DNA of 64,000 nt from an uncultured Clostridia bacterium (GCA_944327625.1 CALVHL010000010.1:1-64000); one strand, 5' to 3'; shown: positions 9,141-17,907, counted from the first letter of the stretch. The notes: generated by a model from the letters alone, not told the origin. Program-made: numbers and translations.

Positions 9141-9169
9141 ATTATATTAAAAATTGTGACAATAGTCAA
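9141..9169 (-). promoter_or_regulatory. Promoter of the nfeD-floT operon
   Basis: On the minus strand TTGACT (9164-9169) and TATAAT (9141-9146) are separated by 17 bp. Confidence 0.8.
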
Positions 9170-9183
9170 CAGGGTGAGGGCAT

Positions 9184-9228
9184 AAAAGGGCGCTTACACC
9201 GATTTTTCGTCGAAATAAGCACCCTTTT
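9184..9228 (-). terminator. Terminator of the marR-ABC operon
   Basis: A 9-bp stem with one G-U pair (about 9188-9196 with 9216-9224) follows the last ABC gene. On the minus strand it ends in TTTT. Confidence 0.7.
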
Positions 9229-9267
9229 CATACTTTAACATGAGATTTTCACCCCGCAGGGCGTCCG

Positions 9268-11067
9268 TCAGTAACTTTCAAACTGCGAGCGGTACAGCCG
9301 CGCATACACGCCGCCCGCCGCCATCAGGCTGTCGTGAGTGCCCTGCTCGACGGCGTTGCCGTTCTCCATGACTATTATCTTATCGGCGTTGCGTATGGTA
9401 GACAGTCTGTGGGCGATGACAAAACAGGTCCTGCCCTTCATCAGCCGCGTCATCGCCGACTGAATTATCTGCTCCGTGCGGGTGTCGACGTTGCTCGTCG
9501 CCTCGTCGAGAATGAGCATGGACGAATTGGCGAGCATTGCCCGCGCGATGGTCAGAAGCTGTTTCTGTCCCTTGGAGATATTGACGGCGTTGTCGCTCAG
9601 ATACGTGTCGTAGCCGTCGGGCAGGCTCATTATGAACGAGTGTATTTTGGCGGCGCGGCAGACCTCCTCCACCCGTTCGCGTGTGGCGTCCTCTGCGCCG
9701 TAGGCGATATTCTCGTACACCGTGCCTGCAAACAGCCAGGTATCCTGCAATACCATTGTGAACGCCGAGCGCAGTTCCTGACGGGCAAGCGTGCGTATGT
9801 CCTTGCCGTCGAGCGTTATCGCGCCGCCGTCGACGTCGTAGAAGCGCATGAGGAGGTTTATGAGCGTCGTCTTGCCCGCGCCCGTATGCCCGACTATCGC
9901 CACCACGTCGCCCTTTTTCACGTCGAGCGAGAAGTCGCTGATTATCGTCTTGCCCGGCACGTACCCGAACGAGACGTCCTTGAAGCTCACGTCGCCGCGC
10001 ACTTCGCCGAGGCTGTCGGTCACCTCGTCGTCGGCACATTCGGGCTTTTCGTCGAGCACCCTGAACACGCGCTCCGCCGCGGCGATGACCGACTGGAACT
10101 CGCCTATTACGTCAGCAATTTCGTTTATCGGGCCGGAGAACTTGCGCGAATAGAGCACGAACGAGGAGATCTGGCTTATGCCTATGCCGAACCAGCCGAA
10201 CGCGTAAGCCAGTGCGCCGAAGGTCGAAATGAGCGTCAGCGACAAGTTGTTTATGAGCGTTACGGTAGGCCCCGATATAGTGCCGTAGTATTCCGCGCGG
10301 GTGTATGCGTCGACCGCCTCCCTGTTCTTCTCCTCGAAGCGGTCGCAGATCTCGCGCTCCCTGCCGTACGCCTTGGTCGTCTTCTGCCCCGAAAGCACTT
10401 CTTCGGCAAAGCCGTTGAGCTGGCCGAGTTTTGCCGAACGCGCCCTGTAAAGGGGCTGAACCTTGCGGGTTATTATGACCGTCGCGGCAAAGGACAGCGG
10501 TATAGTCACGACGAACACCAGAACGAGCGGAGCGGCTATGACGAGCATCATGACGAGCGAGCCGACTATATTGACGACGCTCTTTATGACCATTATTATG
10601 TCGTTGGCGAGCGAAGTGCCGACGGTGTCTATGTCGTAACTTAAAACCGAGATTATGTCGCCCGCCTGACGGCTGTCGAAATAGCCGACGGGCAGGTTGA
10701 CGAGCTTGGAGAACATATCCGCCCTGAGGCGCATGCTCACCTTGCGGGCTATGCCCGCCATGCCGATAGTGCTGAGGTAATTGACGACCTCCGACAGCAC
10801 ATATACGCCCGCGAGCAGCGTACAGAGGTAGGTTATCCGCGCAAAGTCCGTGCCGCCCTCGGGATCGATTTCGCCTATCGCTATGCCGCAGACGTATGGT
10901 CCTAAAAGTGCCAGCCCGACGGACGCCATATTGAGCACTATGACCAGAATAAACATCGGCAGCGACGGGCGGATATACCTGAAAAGATTTTTAAGCGTAT
11001 AGCGCCAGTCGGCCTTTTTAGCCGCGAACGAGCGCTTGTCGCTTATATTCATGCGGGGCTCTTTCAT
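9268..11067 (-). CDS. ABC exporter half-transporter, subunit with the altered signature motif
   Basis: A 599-residue type-IV ABC exporter with six N-terminal helices (about 35-320) and a C-terminal ATPase. Walker A is GHTGAGKT and Walker B is MLILDEATSNVD with an intact catalytic Glu. The signature reads NISKGQKQ instead of LSGGQ. The partner encoded just upstream has a normal signature but Asp in place of the catalytic Glu. These complementary changes are the hallmark of heterodimeric exporters (TM287/288, BmrCD, LmrCD) with one degenerate ATP site. The ATG overlaps the partner's stop by 4 nt. The substrate is probably a lipophilic drug or lipid, because a MarR gene heads the operon. Confidence 0.93.
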   Translation of the reverse strand: MKEPRMNISDKRSFAAKKADWRYTLKNLFRYIRPSLPMFILVIVLNMASVGLALLGPYVCGIAIGEIDPEGGTDFARITYLCTLLAGVYVLSEVVNYLSTIGMAGIARKVSMRLRADMFSKLVNLPVGYFDSRQAGDIISVLSYDIDTVGTSLANDIIMVIKSVVNIVGSLVMMLVIAAPLVLVFVVTIPLSFAATVIITRKVQPLYRARSAKLGQLNGFAEEVLSGQKTTKAYGREREICDRFEEKNREAVDAYTRAEYYGTISGPTVTLINNLSLTLISTFGALAYAFGWFGIGISQISSFVLYSRKFSGPINEIADVIGEFQSVIAAAERVFRVLDEKPECADDEVTDSLGEVRGDVSFKDVSFGYVPGKTIISDFSLDVKKGDVVAIVGHTGAGKTTLINLLMRFYDVDGGAITLDGKDIRTLARQELRSAFTMVLQDTWLFAGTVYENIAYGAEDATRERVEEVCRAAKIHSFIMSLPDGYDTYLSDNAVNISKGQKQLLTIARAMLANSSMLILDEATSNVDTRTEQIIQSAMTRLMKGRTCFVIAHRLSTIRNADKIIVMENGNAVEQGTHDSLMAAGGVYARLYRSQFESY

Positions 11068-12761
11068 AGGTCGCCTCCCATCTGCGCGAGGGATATGAGG
11101 CGGTATTCCTCACAGCTTTGCATGAGCTGTTCGTGCGTGCCCTTGCCGCAGATCTTACCGTCGTCCATGACTATTATGAGGTCGGCGTACCTCACCGCGC
11201 TGACGCGCTGGGCGACGATGAACTTGGTACACGCCGAGTACCGCTCTTTGAGCGACTTTCTCAGCTTTGCGTCCGTCGCATAGTCGAGCGCCGACGAGCT
11301 GTCGTCGAGCACGAGTATTTCGGGGTTGCCCGCAAGCGCACGGGCTATGAGCAGGCGCTGTTTCTGCCCGCCCGAGAGGTTTGTCGCCTTCTGGGCGAGT
11401 TCATAGTCCAGCCCGCCCTCGACGCCCTTTATGAACTCCGACGCGACGGCGCTTTCGCTCGCCCGCTCTATGTCCTCCTCGTCAAGCCCGCGGAAATAGT
11501 CTATATTCGAGCGAATGGTGTCGGCGATGAGGAAATCGCTCTGGAACGCCACGCCGAATTTGCCACGCAGTTCGTCTGCGGAATAGTTCCTGACGTCCTT
11601 GCCGTCGACGTAGACCGCGCCCTCGTCGACGTCGTAGAAGCGCATGAGGAGGTTTATGAGCGTCGTCTTGCCGCTGCCCGTGCCGCCGATTATGCCTATC
11701 GTCTGACCGCGCTCGGCGGCAAAGGTTATGCCCTCGACGTTGTTGCAGGTCTTATTATAGGAAAAGGCGACGTCCCTGAACTCGATCGCATACCGCGCGT
11801 CGCCGTCGGGATAGCCGCCGACGGGCATGGCGGGATCGGTTGCCAGCACTTCCTCTATTCTGTGCGCCGAGGCAATGCCCCTCGAAAGAACGACGAATAT
11901 CTTGGAAATGCCGAGCATGGCGTTTAAAATGAGGGTGAAATAGGTGAGGAACGCCAGCACCCTGCCCGCCTGCGCGCCCGTGAACGCGCCGACGAGTATG
12001 ACGAATACCAGCCCGAGATTGAGTATGAGCGTGGCGAGCGGATTGGTAAGCGCCGTCAGGCGGTTGCTCTTGAACTCGTTTTCGGTCAGTTCGGCGTTGA
12101 CCTTGCCGAACTTCTCTATCTCCCTGTCCGTGCGGGAGAGCGCCTTGACCACCCTCACGCCCGTGATGTTCTCCTGCAAGGCGCGGACCGCGCCGTCGCC
12201 GCACCGCTGTACTACGGTGTACATTCGTACGCTCTTTTTGGTGATTATCACGACCGCCGTGACGACGAAGGGCACGCAGGCGAGCAATACGCAGGCAAGC
12301 CGCCAGTCGAGCACAAACGAGAAGACAAGCCCGCCGACGAGCAGTATGGGCGCCCTTACGCCGAGGCGCAGAGTGCGCGCTACCGACTGGTTGACGTAAT
12401 AGCTGTCGCTCGTCAGACGGGAGATGAGCGACGGCGAGGTGAATTTATCGACCTGCGAGCTTTTGAGATAGGAGATGCGCGAAAAGAGCGCGTACCTTAA
12501 ATCGTGCGTCATTCTGCCCGCGACGACCGCCGACATGCGGTTGGCGATTATGTTGCCGACGAGCGCGATGACCGAAAAGACGAGCATTGCCCCGCCCATG
12601 AGGAGAAAGAGCCTGACGTCGCGCGTGGGCACTACTTCGTCTATCATGTATTCCATTATGAGCGGCAGAAAGAGCTCCGCCGCCGTGCCTGCCGCCTTGA
12701 ACGTCAGTTCGGCCGCGACTTTGCCCGAATAGGGCTTCAAATAGCTTAAAGTGCGTTTCAT
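11064..12761 (-). CDS. ABC exporter half-transporter, subunit with Asp in Walker B
   Basis: A 565-residue exporter with six helices followed by an ATPase domain. Walker A is GGTGSGKT and the signature is NLSGGQKQ. Walker B is ILVLDDSSSALD, where the residue after the Walker B Asp is Asp rather than the catalytic Glu. It should pair with the downstream subunit, whose signature is altered, to form one degenerate and one consensus ATP site. It overlaps marR and the second ABC gene by 4 nt on each side, which implies coupled translation and fixed stoichiometry. Confidence 0.93.
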   Translation of the reverse strand: MKRTLSYLKPYSGKVAAELTFKAAGTAAELFLPLIMEYMIDEVVPTRDVRLFLLMGGAMLVFSVIALVGNIIANRMSAVVAGRMTHDLRYALFSRISYLKSSQVDKFTSPSLISRLTSDSYYVNQSVARTLRLGVRAPILLVGGLVFSFVLDWRLACVLLACVPFVVTAVVIITKKSVRMYTVVQRCGDGAVRALQENITGVRVVKALSRTDREIEKFGKVNAELTENEFKSNRLTALTNPLATLILNLGLVFVILVGAFTGAQAGRVLAFLTYFTLILNAMLGISKIFVVLSRGIASAHRIEEVLATDPAMPVGGYPDGDARYAIEFRDVAFSYNKTCNNVEGITFAAERGQTIGIIGGTGSGKTTLINLLMRFYDVDEGAVYVDGKDVRNYSADELRGKFGVAFQSDFLIADTIRSNIDYFRGLDEEDIERASESAVASEFIKGVEGGLDYELAQKATNLSGGQKQRLLIARALAGNPEILVLDDSSSALDYATDAKLRKSLKERYSACTKFIVAQRVSAVRYADLIIVMDDGKICGKGTHEQLMQSCEEYRLISLAQMGGDL

Positions 12762-13204
12762 CTCGACTTGTCGTAAACCTCGCTTTCAAGATGACGCTGC
12801 GCGTTGTCGACGAGCAGTTGAAGTATTCTGACGAGCTCCGCCTTATCCTCGTCGCTCAGCCCCTCGCAGATGAGGTTGCGCCACGCGGCGTTGACCTCGC
12901 GGATAAGCGGCACTATCGCCTTGCCCTTGTCGGTGGTGTACACGCACATTACGCGCTTATCGTCGGGCGACTGACGCCTTTCGAGATAGCCCTCCGCCTC
13001 CATCGCGCTGACCTGGCGGGCGACGTTGCTCTTGTTGACGAGCATGATGCGCGCCAGCTTATCCTGCGACACCCCCTCGTTGTCGTACACCGAGAGGATA
13101 TACCGCGCCTGATAACCCGACACCTGCGCCTTTTTCAGTCTGTCGTCGCGGTACAGCGCCGCACTCTGCGATATGAGCGTTATGTTTTTGAGAAAAGATG
13201 CCAT
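12758..13204 (-). CDS. MarR family transcriptional regulator
   Basis: A 148-residue winged-helix regulator. The SxYQARYILSVYDNEGVSQDKLA stretch leads into a recognition helix (KSNVARQVSAMEAEGYLERR), then the wing with DKRVMCVYTT, which is typical of MarR. It heads the operon for the two ABC exporter subunits and overlaps the first by 4 nt, so it probably represses its own operon and responds to the exported compound. The ATG at 13204 was preferred to an in-frame TTG at 13213 because GGGGGGAG lies about 10 nt before the ATG but only 3 nt before the TTG. Confidence 0.9.
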   Translation of the reverse strand: MASFLKNITLISQSAALYRDDRLKKAQVSGYQARYILSVYDNEGVSQDKLARIMLVNKSNVARQVSAMEAEGYLERRQSPDDKRVMCVYTTDKGKAIVPLIREVNAAWRNLICEGLSDEDKAELVRILQLLVDNAQRHLESEVYDKSR

Positions 13205-13241
13205 TATCCACAATCTCCCCCCGCCCGCAATCGGCTTTTAT

Positions 13242-13267
13242 AAATTAGTTGCGGGCGCAACCATTTT
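13242..13267. promoter_or_regulatory. Probable MarR operator
   Basis: A 26-bp imperfect inverted repeat is centred on GTTGCG-GG-CGCAAC (13248-13261) and extends to AAATTA and CATTTT arms. It lies just downstream of the marR -10 box, where a bound repressor would block transcription of the marR-ABC operon. Confidence 0.65.
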
Positions 13268-13268
13268 A

Positions 13269-13297
13269 ATTATAGAACGCGCGCGCGTAATTGTCAA
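13269..13297 (-). promoter_or_regulatory. marR-ABC operon promoter
   Basis: A full consensus promoter on the minus strand: TTGACA (13292-13297), a 17-bp spacer and TATAAT (13269-13274). The strength suits an operon that is normally repressed. Confidence 0.85.
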
Positions 13298-13305
13298 GAC
13301 TTTTC

Positions 13306-13334
13306 TTGACAGCGCATATTTCTTTTGTTAAAAT
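13306..13334 (+). promoter_or_regulatory. Promoter of the plsC-like gene
   Basis: TTGACA (13306-13311), a 17-bp spacer and TAAAAT (13329-13334). The predicted start site is at the ATG (13342), so the transcript would be leaderless. Its -35 box and that of the divergent marR promoter form a palindrome (13292-13311). Confidence 0.75.
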
Positions 13335-13341
13335 ATGGGAG

Positions 13342-14319
13342 ATGGCAAAGAATGTGAAAAAGAGAAGCGCACTCGAAAAGCGGGTGCAGATACAGAATAC
13401 GCTGGAAGGGTACAGAAGGTTCGATTTCGACTATATTCCCATGGGCGACAACTGGACGTCGCCCGACGCCGATTTCAACTACCGCAAGAAGTTCCCCGAA
13501 GTGCTCATCAACGTCTTCTGGCGGACGCTGCTGAAGGTTTGCGCGCCCTTTGCGCTGAAGCTACTATACAGCGCAAAAGTGACGGGCAAGGAAAACCTTA
13601 AAGCTATTGAGGACAGGGGCGCGCTGTGCGTATGCAACCATATCTCCTTCCTCGACACGCTGTTTGTCAGGCAGGCGGTGGGGCATTACAGAAGCTACCA
13701 CACTATGACGCAGGAGAACAACAAGAACGGCATAGGCGGGCATATTATCCGCCACGGCGGAATGTTGCCGTTCAGCTCTAACTTCTCCGCGTCCAAGCAC
13801 CTCAATACCGAGATAGAGCGGCTTATCTCCGCAGGCAAAATAGTCAACTTCTATGCCGAAAAGGCAATGTGGGTGAACTATAAAAAGCCCCGCCCGATGA
13901 AGGACGGAGTATTCTCCTACGCGGTCAGGCTGAACGCACCCGTTCTGCCCATATTCTGCACGTTCGACACCGACAAAAAGGGCAGAATGAGAAAGCTGCG
14001 CATAAACATACTGCCCGCGGTATTCCCCGACGAAACGCTCGCCCGCAGGGAGCGCATGGCGACCATGCGCAGACAATGCGAAGCCGCCTGGAAAGAGTGC
14101 TATGAAAGAGCTTACGGCAAGCCGCTCGAATACCTGCCCGACAGGCGAAAGGGCAAGCTCGCACCGCGCCCCGCAGACACGGCGGCGGCAGAAACGGCGA
14201 CAGCAGGCGAAGCAACGGCAACGACTTTATCCGCAGGCGAAATGCCCGCAGAGATTATCCCCGCAGCAACGGCAAACGCGGCGACCATACCCGAAACACC
14301 CGAAGCAAAGGTCGAATAA
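13342..14319 (+). CDS. PlsC-like 1-acylglycerol-3-phosphate acyltransferase
   Basis: A 325-residue acyltransferase. The NHISFLD motif at 99-105 is the catalytic NHx4D box, and a later substrate-binding segment includes FYAEKAMWVNYKKPRP. Family members transfer an acyl chain to lysophosphatidate at the cytoplasmic membrane face. The last 50 residues or so are low-complexity Ala/Thr/Pro/Glu. The ATG at 13342 has GGGAG directly against it and lies 7 nt past the -10 box, so initiation may be leaderless. It diverges from the drug-exporter operon, which suggests a lipid connection. It could act on a different lipid. Confidence 0.82.
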   Translation: MAKNVKKRSALEKRVQIQNTLEGYRRFDFDYIPMGDNWTSPDADFNYRKKFPEVLINVFWRTLLKVCAPFALKLLYSAKVTGKENLKAIEDRGALCVCNHISFLDTLFVRQAVGHYRSYHTMTQENNKNGIGGHIIRHGGMLPFSSNFSASKHLNTEIERLISAGKIVNFYAEKAMWVNYKKPRPMKDGVFSYAVRLNAPVLPIFCTFDTDKKGRMRKLRINILPAVFPDETLARRERMATMRRQCEAAWKECYERAYGKPLEYLPDRRKGKLAPRPADTAAAETATAGEATATTLSAGEMPAEIIPAATANAATIPETPEAKVE

Positions 14320-14339
14320 TAAGGCAAAAAAACATCGCG

Positions 14340-14360
14340 CCCCGCCGATATTCGGCGGGG
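14340..14360 (+). terminator. Terminator of the plsC-like gene
   Basis: A 9-bp GC stem (14340-14348 with 14352-14360) with a 3-nt loop, followed by CTATAATTTT. Confidence 0.8.
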
Positions 14361-14374
14361 CTATAATTTTAAAA

Positions 14375-14403
14375 CGGGCGGCATATATGCCGCAACCAAC
14401 GCA
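14375..14403. repeat. Dispersed GCATATATGC repeat, copy 3
   Basis: The exact core at 14381-14390 is followed by CGCAACCAACGCA, the extended form also seen at 17911 and 23325. A half-type copy (GGCAATATGCGGCAATTT) lies at 14423-14440. Confidence 0.65.
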
Positions 14404-14443
14404 CTTTTCAGGGTGTTTTAAAGGCAATATGCGGCAATTTAAA

Positions 14444-14473
14444 AGCCGTCCCCGATACATCTCGGGGACGGCT
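14444..14473. terminator. Terminator of the glycosyltransferase gene
   Basis: A perfect 12-bp stem (14444-14455 with 14462-14473) lies 14 bp beyond the glycosyltransferase stop. It is followed by TTTAAATT on the minus strand and AATTTTTTA on the plus strand. Confidence 0.8.
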
Positions 14474-14486
14474 GAATTTTTTATTG

Positions 14487-15845
14487 TCAGTCCGCCGCGG
14501 AACGCGCGTCCTCGACGGGTTTTTCTTCCTCCTCCTGCTCGTTGTCGCAGGGTTCGGGAATACGCGAAAGCCCGCTTATGCCGCGGAAGTGTATGTGCTT
14601 GGTCGGCGTCCAGTCCCAGCCGTGCTTTGCCTTGAAGCGGCTGTGAATGAATATGGGGAAATACTCCCACATATAGAAGGGCGCGACGATAAGCGTCAGC
14701 ACCCGCTCGGACACGGGTATGCGCCTGAACGAATCGTGCATTGCCGTCATGCACATAATCGCGTAGATTACCGAAGCGAGGTACAGAACGCCCATCGGCA
14801 ATACTATGAGAAGCAGTACGGGATACAGCCAGTCGCCGCCGTGCAGGGCGGTGAATATGCTTACGCCAACGCCTAAAAAGGCGGTGACGAAGGTCAGGGC
14901 TATGAACGTCGCAATGGGTATGAGCATATAGAAATACTCAAACTCCCCCTCGGTCAGCTTGCCGCGGGCGCGGGCGTTTGCCTTAATCTGCTTTTTATAC
15001 TTCTTTTCGCACTGCGAGAAGCCCGTAAGCCACCTCAGCCTGCGTATATAGTCGGTGCGGTGGGTGAGCGTTTCCTCGGTATAGATTATCGCGTAGGGGT
15101 AATACATAGAGGTGAAGCCGCGGAGGAAACAGTCCATTCTCAGCTCATAGTCCTCCGCAAGCGTACGGTACGGCCAGCCGCCTATCTGCTCTATCACCCT
15201 GCGCCTTATCATCATTCCCTGCCCGCACATATTCATGGGTATGCCCTTGCGGGTGCGGTAGATATTGGAGAGGTCGTCGAGCTGGGCGTAGGTCAGCGCC
15301 GAACAGTCGGTAAAGATAGTCCTGTCCCTGCGCGTGCCGAGAAAGTTCTTTATGCGCTTGCGGGAGAGGAATATGTCGCAGTCGTATTCGAGCGCCCTGT
15401 TGAGCTCGCTGAGATAGTCGGGCGAGAGCACGGCGTCCGCGTCGACTATTACGAACGCGTCGTAGGCGGCGATCTCCGACTTTTCAAGCTGTCTGAAATA
15501 GCCGTCTATCGCGTCGCCCTTGCACTTCTGCCCCGTCACGACGAATACCCGCGCGCCGTAGGACTTTGCAATGCACACCGTGGGATCGTCCGCCTCGTTG
15601 ACTATGACGTTGACGTCGTAATGCCGCCCGTCATAGCTTTGCTGGGCAAGCGAGGCAAAGAGGTCGCCGATTACCTCGCTCTCTCCTCGCGCAGGCACGA
15701 CTACGGAAATTTTGCGGTTGCCGCTCGCCAGTTTATGCTTTACGCGCTTTCTGAAATAGAAGCACTGTTTTATTTTAGGTAAATACGCCACAACCAACAC
15801 GAGCGCGAGCGCCGCGTAGATTGTAACCGCTATATCTGTAAACAT
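14487..15845 (-). CDS. Membrane glycosyltransferase, family 2
   Basis: A 452-residue protein. An N-terminal helix (about 4-24) is followed by a GT-A catalytic domain: SVVVPARGES (nucleotide-sugar binding), VDADAVLSPDY (metal-binding DxD), TLAEDYELRMDCF (catalytic ED) and RRLRWLTGF (a QxxRW-like motif). Three or four helices near the C-terminus precede a soluble acidic tail. This order resembles processive synthases such as hyaluronan synthase or IcaA, so it may make and export a polysaccharide or glycolipid. The ATG at 15845 was chosen over an in-frame GTG two codons upstream because AGGTGG precedes the ATG. It has its own consensus promoter. Confidence 0.85.
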   Translation of the reverse strand: MFTDIAVTIYAALALVLVVAYLPKIKQCFYFRKRVKHKLASGNRKISVVVPARGESEVIGDLFASLAQQSYDGRHYDVNVIVNEADDPTVCIAKSYGARVFVVTGQKCKGDAIDGYFRQLEKSEIAAYDAFVIVDADAVLSPDYLSELNRALEYDCDIFLSRKRIKNFLGTRRDRTIFTDCSALTYAQLDDLSNIYRTRKGIPMNMCGQGMMIRRRVIEQIGGWPYRTLAEDYELRMDCFLRGFTSMYYPYAIIYTEETLTHRTDYIRRLRWLTGFSQCEKKYKKQIKANARARGKLTEGEFEYFYMLIPIATFIALTFVTAFLGVGVSIFTALHGGDWLYPVLLLIVLPMGVLYLASVIYAIMCMTAMHDSFRRIPVSERVLTLIVAPFYMWEYFPIFIHSRFKAKHGWDWTPTKHIHFRGISGLSRIPEPCDNEQEEEEKPVEDARSAAD

Positions 15846-15883
15846 AACCACCTGCTCTTTTCCGCAGAAAAGCCTTTTGCTTG

Positions 15884-15912
15884 ATTATATCCGAGCCGTC
15901 ATTTTTTGTCAA
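15884..15912 (-). promoter_or_regulatory. Glycosyltransferase promoter
   Basis: On the minus strand TTGACA (15907-15912), a 17-bp spacer and TATAAT (15884-15889). Confidence 0.85.
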
Positions 15913-15997
15913 CCGAAAAGGCTGAACGCCCCGTTTTTATGATATTATTGACATCAATCCTGCGCAATTATGCAAATTTTACGCCTTATGCGCAGTT

Positions 15998-16594
15998 TTA
16001 CAGCCCCAGCTTGCCGCCGACGAGTATTACCGCCGTACAGCCGAGCGACGAGGACGGCCGCTCGAATATCGCCGTGACCGAACAGATGCGGGAGGGCGAC
16101 GAACAGTCGGTGCACTCCCCCTCGGTGCAGGGAAGATTTAACCCGAGGCGCTTGGCGTTCGCGCCCGCGCAGCCCGCGCTCTTTATGCGTTCAAAGGCGG
16201 CGGCGAGGTCGGGCACTATCTTATTCGCGCCGACGACGAGCAAGGCGTTCTTCGGCCCGAACGACAGCGCCGCCACGCGGTTGCCGCTACCGTCGGTGAG
16301 CACTATTCTACCGTCCTCGGTGAGGGCATTGGCAGAACAGATATACCAATCTGCCGCGGCGGCCTTTCTCTTTGCCTCCGCGCCGTCCTTCCAGTGCCAA
16401 TAGAGCGCATTGCCGCCCTCGCGAAGCCGCTCGTACAGCCCGAGCGACTGTACTGTCAGCGAGCCGCCGAACCCCGCCGAGCCCTTCCCGACGAGTTCGC
16501 AGGCAATCTCCGCCGCCCTTTCCTCCGTCTCCGCGACGAAGGCTTTGAAACCTCTCTTTTCCAGCGCAACGCGCACTTCTTCAAGTTTTTCCAT
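15998..16594 (-). CDS. LUD domain protein (LutC/YkgG type)
   Basis: A 198-residue protein with LUD-domain (DUF162) features: GGSLTVQSLGLYERLREG near 42-60, ADWYICSANALTEDGRIVLTDGSGNRVAAL near 80-110, VVGANKIVPDLAAAFERIK, and a Cys-rich stretch (CTEGECTDCSSPSRIC). Stand-alone LUD proteins of this type are common in Clostridia and usually have no firm function. Relatives act in lactate utilisation. The ATG overlaps the 3' end of the upstream transporter gene by 139 bp in another frame, and AGGTGG lies about 13 nt before the start, which is longer than usual. Confidence 0.82.
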   Translation of the reverse strand: MEKLEEVRVALEKRGFKAFVAETEERAAEIACELVGKGSAGFGGSLTVQSLGLYERLREGGNALYWHWKDGAEAKRKAAAADWYICSANALTEDGRIVLTDGSGNRVAALSFGPKNALLVVGANKIVPDLAAAFERIKSAGCAGANAKRLGLNLPCTEGECTDCSSPSRICSVTAIFERPSSSLGCTAVILVGGKLGL

Positions 16595-17823
16595 AACGTT
16601 ATTCTACCACCTTTTTGCCCCGCCGTCAATGCCCGCGCCGACGGTCGGAGAGAACAGATAATGCCGCCCGCCTGCAACGCCGCCATAGCCGCCGCTGCGA
16701 CGAGCACGCACCGCCCGTCACAGCCCGAAAGGGCGCAATTGCACAGCGAATATGCCGCAACCGACGCGCATACCGTCGGACAGAAAAAGCGCAGAGCCGC
16801 GCCGCCCCTCGTGCGGGCGAAATACAGACATTCCCACAGCGCGACGATCGGCGCGACGAACGTGCAGGCAGTCAGATCGCAGGCGTTCAGAAGCGCCCCG
16901 CCGTCCGCCGCCATTATCGGGGTGAGGGCGAACGACGCAATACATACCGCCGCAATGAGGTTTTGCCTTTTCGGCATTGCGGGATAGACGAGCGCGCAGG
17001 CGGAGTTGAGCGCGACGACGGTCAGCATCGCGAAAAATGCCGCACCGAACGCCGTGCCGACCACACCCAAACCGAACGCCGCCGAGATTATGCGCGGAAA
17101 GAGCGCGAACGCCGCCGTCATCCCCCCGCCGCCGCCCGACGAAAAGGGCAGTACGGCGAGCGCAGAGCAGGCGCAGGCGCAGATATTGGCGGTTATTATG
17201 CGCCATGAACAGCGCGCCGCGTCAAAGTTTTTGCCCATTCCCGCCGCGAAAGAGGGCATTACGCCCTGCGCGAGAGACAGCGAGAGCATTGCCTGACAGA
17301 CCGCCTGCGCCCACATTTCGGGCGATAAAAGCGACGAAAGCCCGATTTCGGGCTTAAACCGCAGCGCTCCGAACGCGGCGAGCGGCAGCATTGCGCAGGC
17401 GAAACAGCCGAGCGACAGCCTGCCCGCGACCGACATTCTTCGGGGACCGCCCTTTAATATGAAGTAAGCCGCCGCCCATGCGCCCGCCGCGCAACAGAGC
17501 GCGGCGGGCGCCCCGTAAGCGTCGGGTAAAATATACGAGAGCGAACATTGCGCCGCAGTCTGCACGACCGCGCCGTAGCTTACGCCTGTATATGCCGAAT
17601 TAAGCGCCGCCGCGACGAATACCGTTCGCCGCCGCCCTCCCCTTGCGCCCTCGCAAAGCTCCGCGCACAGCAGGGGACGACAGACGAGCACGCAGACCGC
17701 GACATATACCGCCGCGAACGCCAGACCGTACTTAGCGCACAGCCCGGGGAAGCGCACGGCATTGCCCAGCCCCGTCGCCGCGCCTATCGCTGAAAATATA
17801 TCGCCGCCCTCTGACCTTTTCAC
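16456..17823 (-). CDS. Sodium:neurotransmitter symporter (SNF) family transporter
   Basis: A 455-residue polytopic membrane protein. The opening DIFSAIGAATGLGNAVRFP is the helix-1 Na+ and substrate motif of the NSS/SNF family, with Val where most have Trp in the WRFP motif. About ten helices follow. Bacterial members take up amino acids with Na+. The start is GTG at 17823, 5 nt past a TATAAT-like box (17829-17834). The last 46 codons overlap the LUD gene in another frame and encode an Arg/Lys-rich tail. A one-base shift near 16600-16620 would end the protein at TAG just before the LUD start, so a frameshift is possible. Confidence 0.8.
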   Translation of the reverse strand: MKRSEGGDIFSAIGAATGLGNAVRFPGLCAKYGLAFAAVYVAVCVLVCRPLLCAELCEGARGGRRRTVFVAAALNSAYTGVSYGAVVQTAAQCSLSYILPDAYGAPAALCCAAGAWAAAYFILKGGPRRMSVAGRLSLGCFACAMLPLAAFGALRFKPEIGLSSLLSPEMWAQAVCQAMLSLSLAQGVMPSFAAGMGKNFDAARCSWRIITANICACACSALAVLPFSSGGGGGMTAAFALFPRIISAAFGLGVVGTAFGAAFFAMLTVVALNSACALVYPAMPKRQNLIAAVCIASFALTPIMAADGGALLNACDLTACTFVAPIVALWECLYFARTRGGAALRFFCPTVCASVAAYSLCNCALSGCDGRCVLVAAAAMAALQAGGIICSLRPSARALTAGQKGGRITLWKNLKKCALRWKREVSKPSSRRRRKGRRRLPANSSGRARRGSAAR

Positions 17824-17907
17824 AGTTTATTATACTATGCGAAAGGCGCGTCTTTATTCCCCGCGCCCGCCCGAAAAGGTCGGAAAACACATTATTTCCG
17901 GCGATTG

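Noticed and set aside
15940-15990. A plus-strand promoter-like TTGACA near 15948
   Set aside because: No plus-strand gene follows; the sequence lies between two minus-strand genes.
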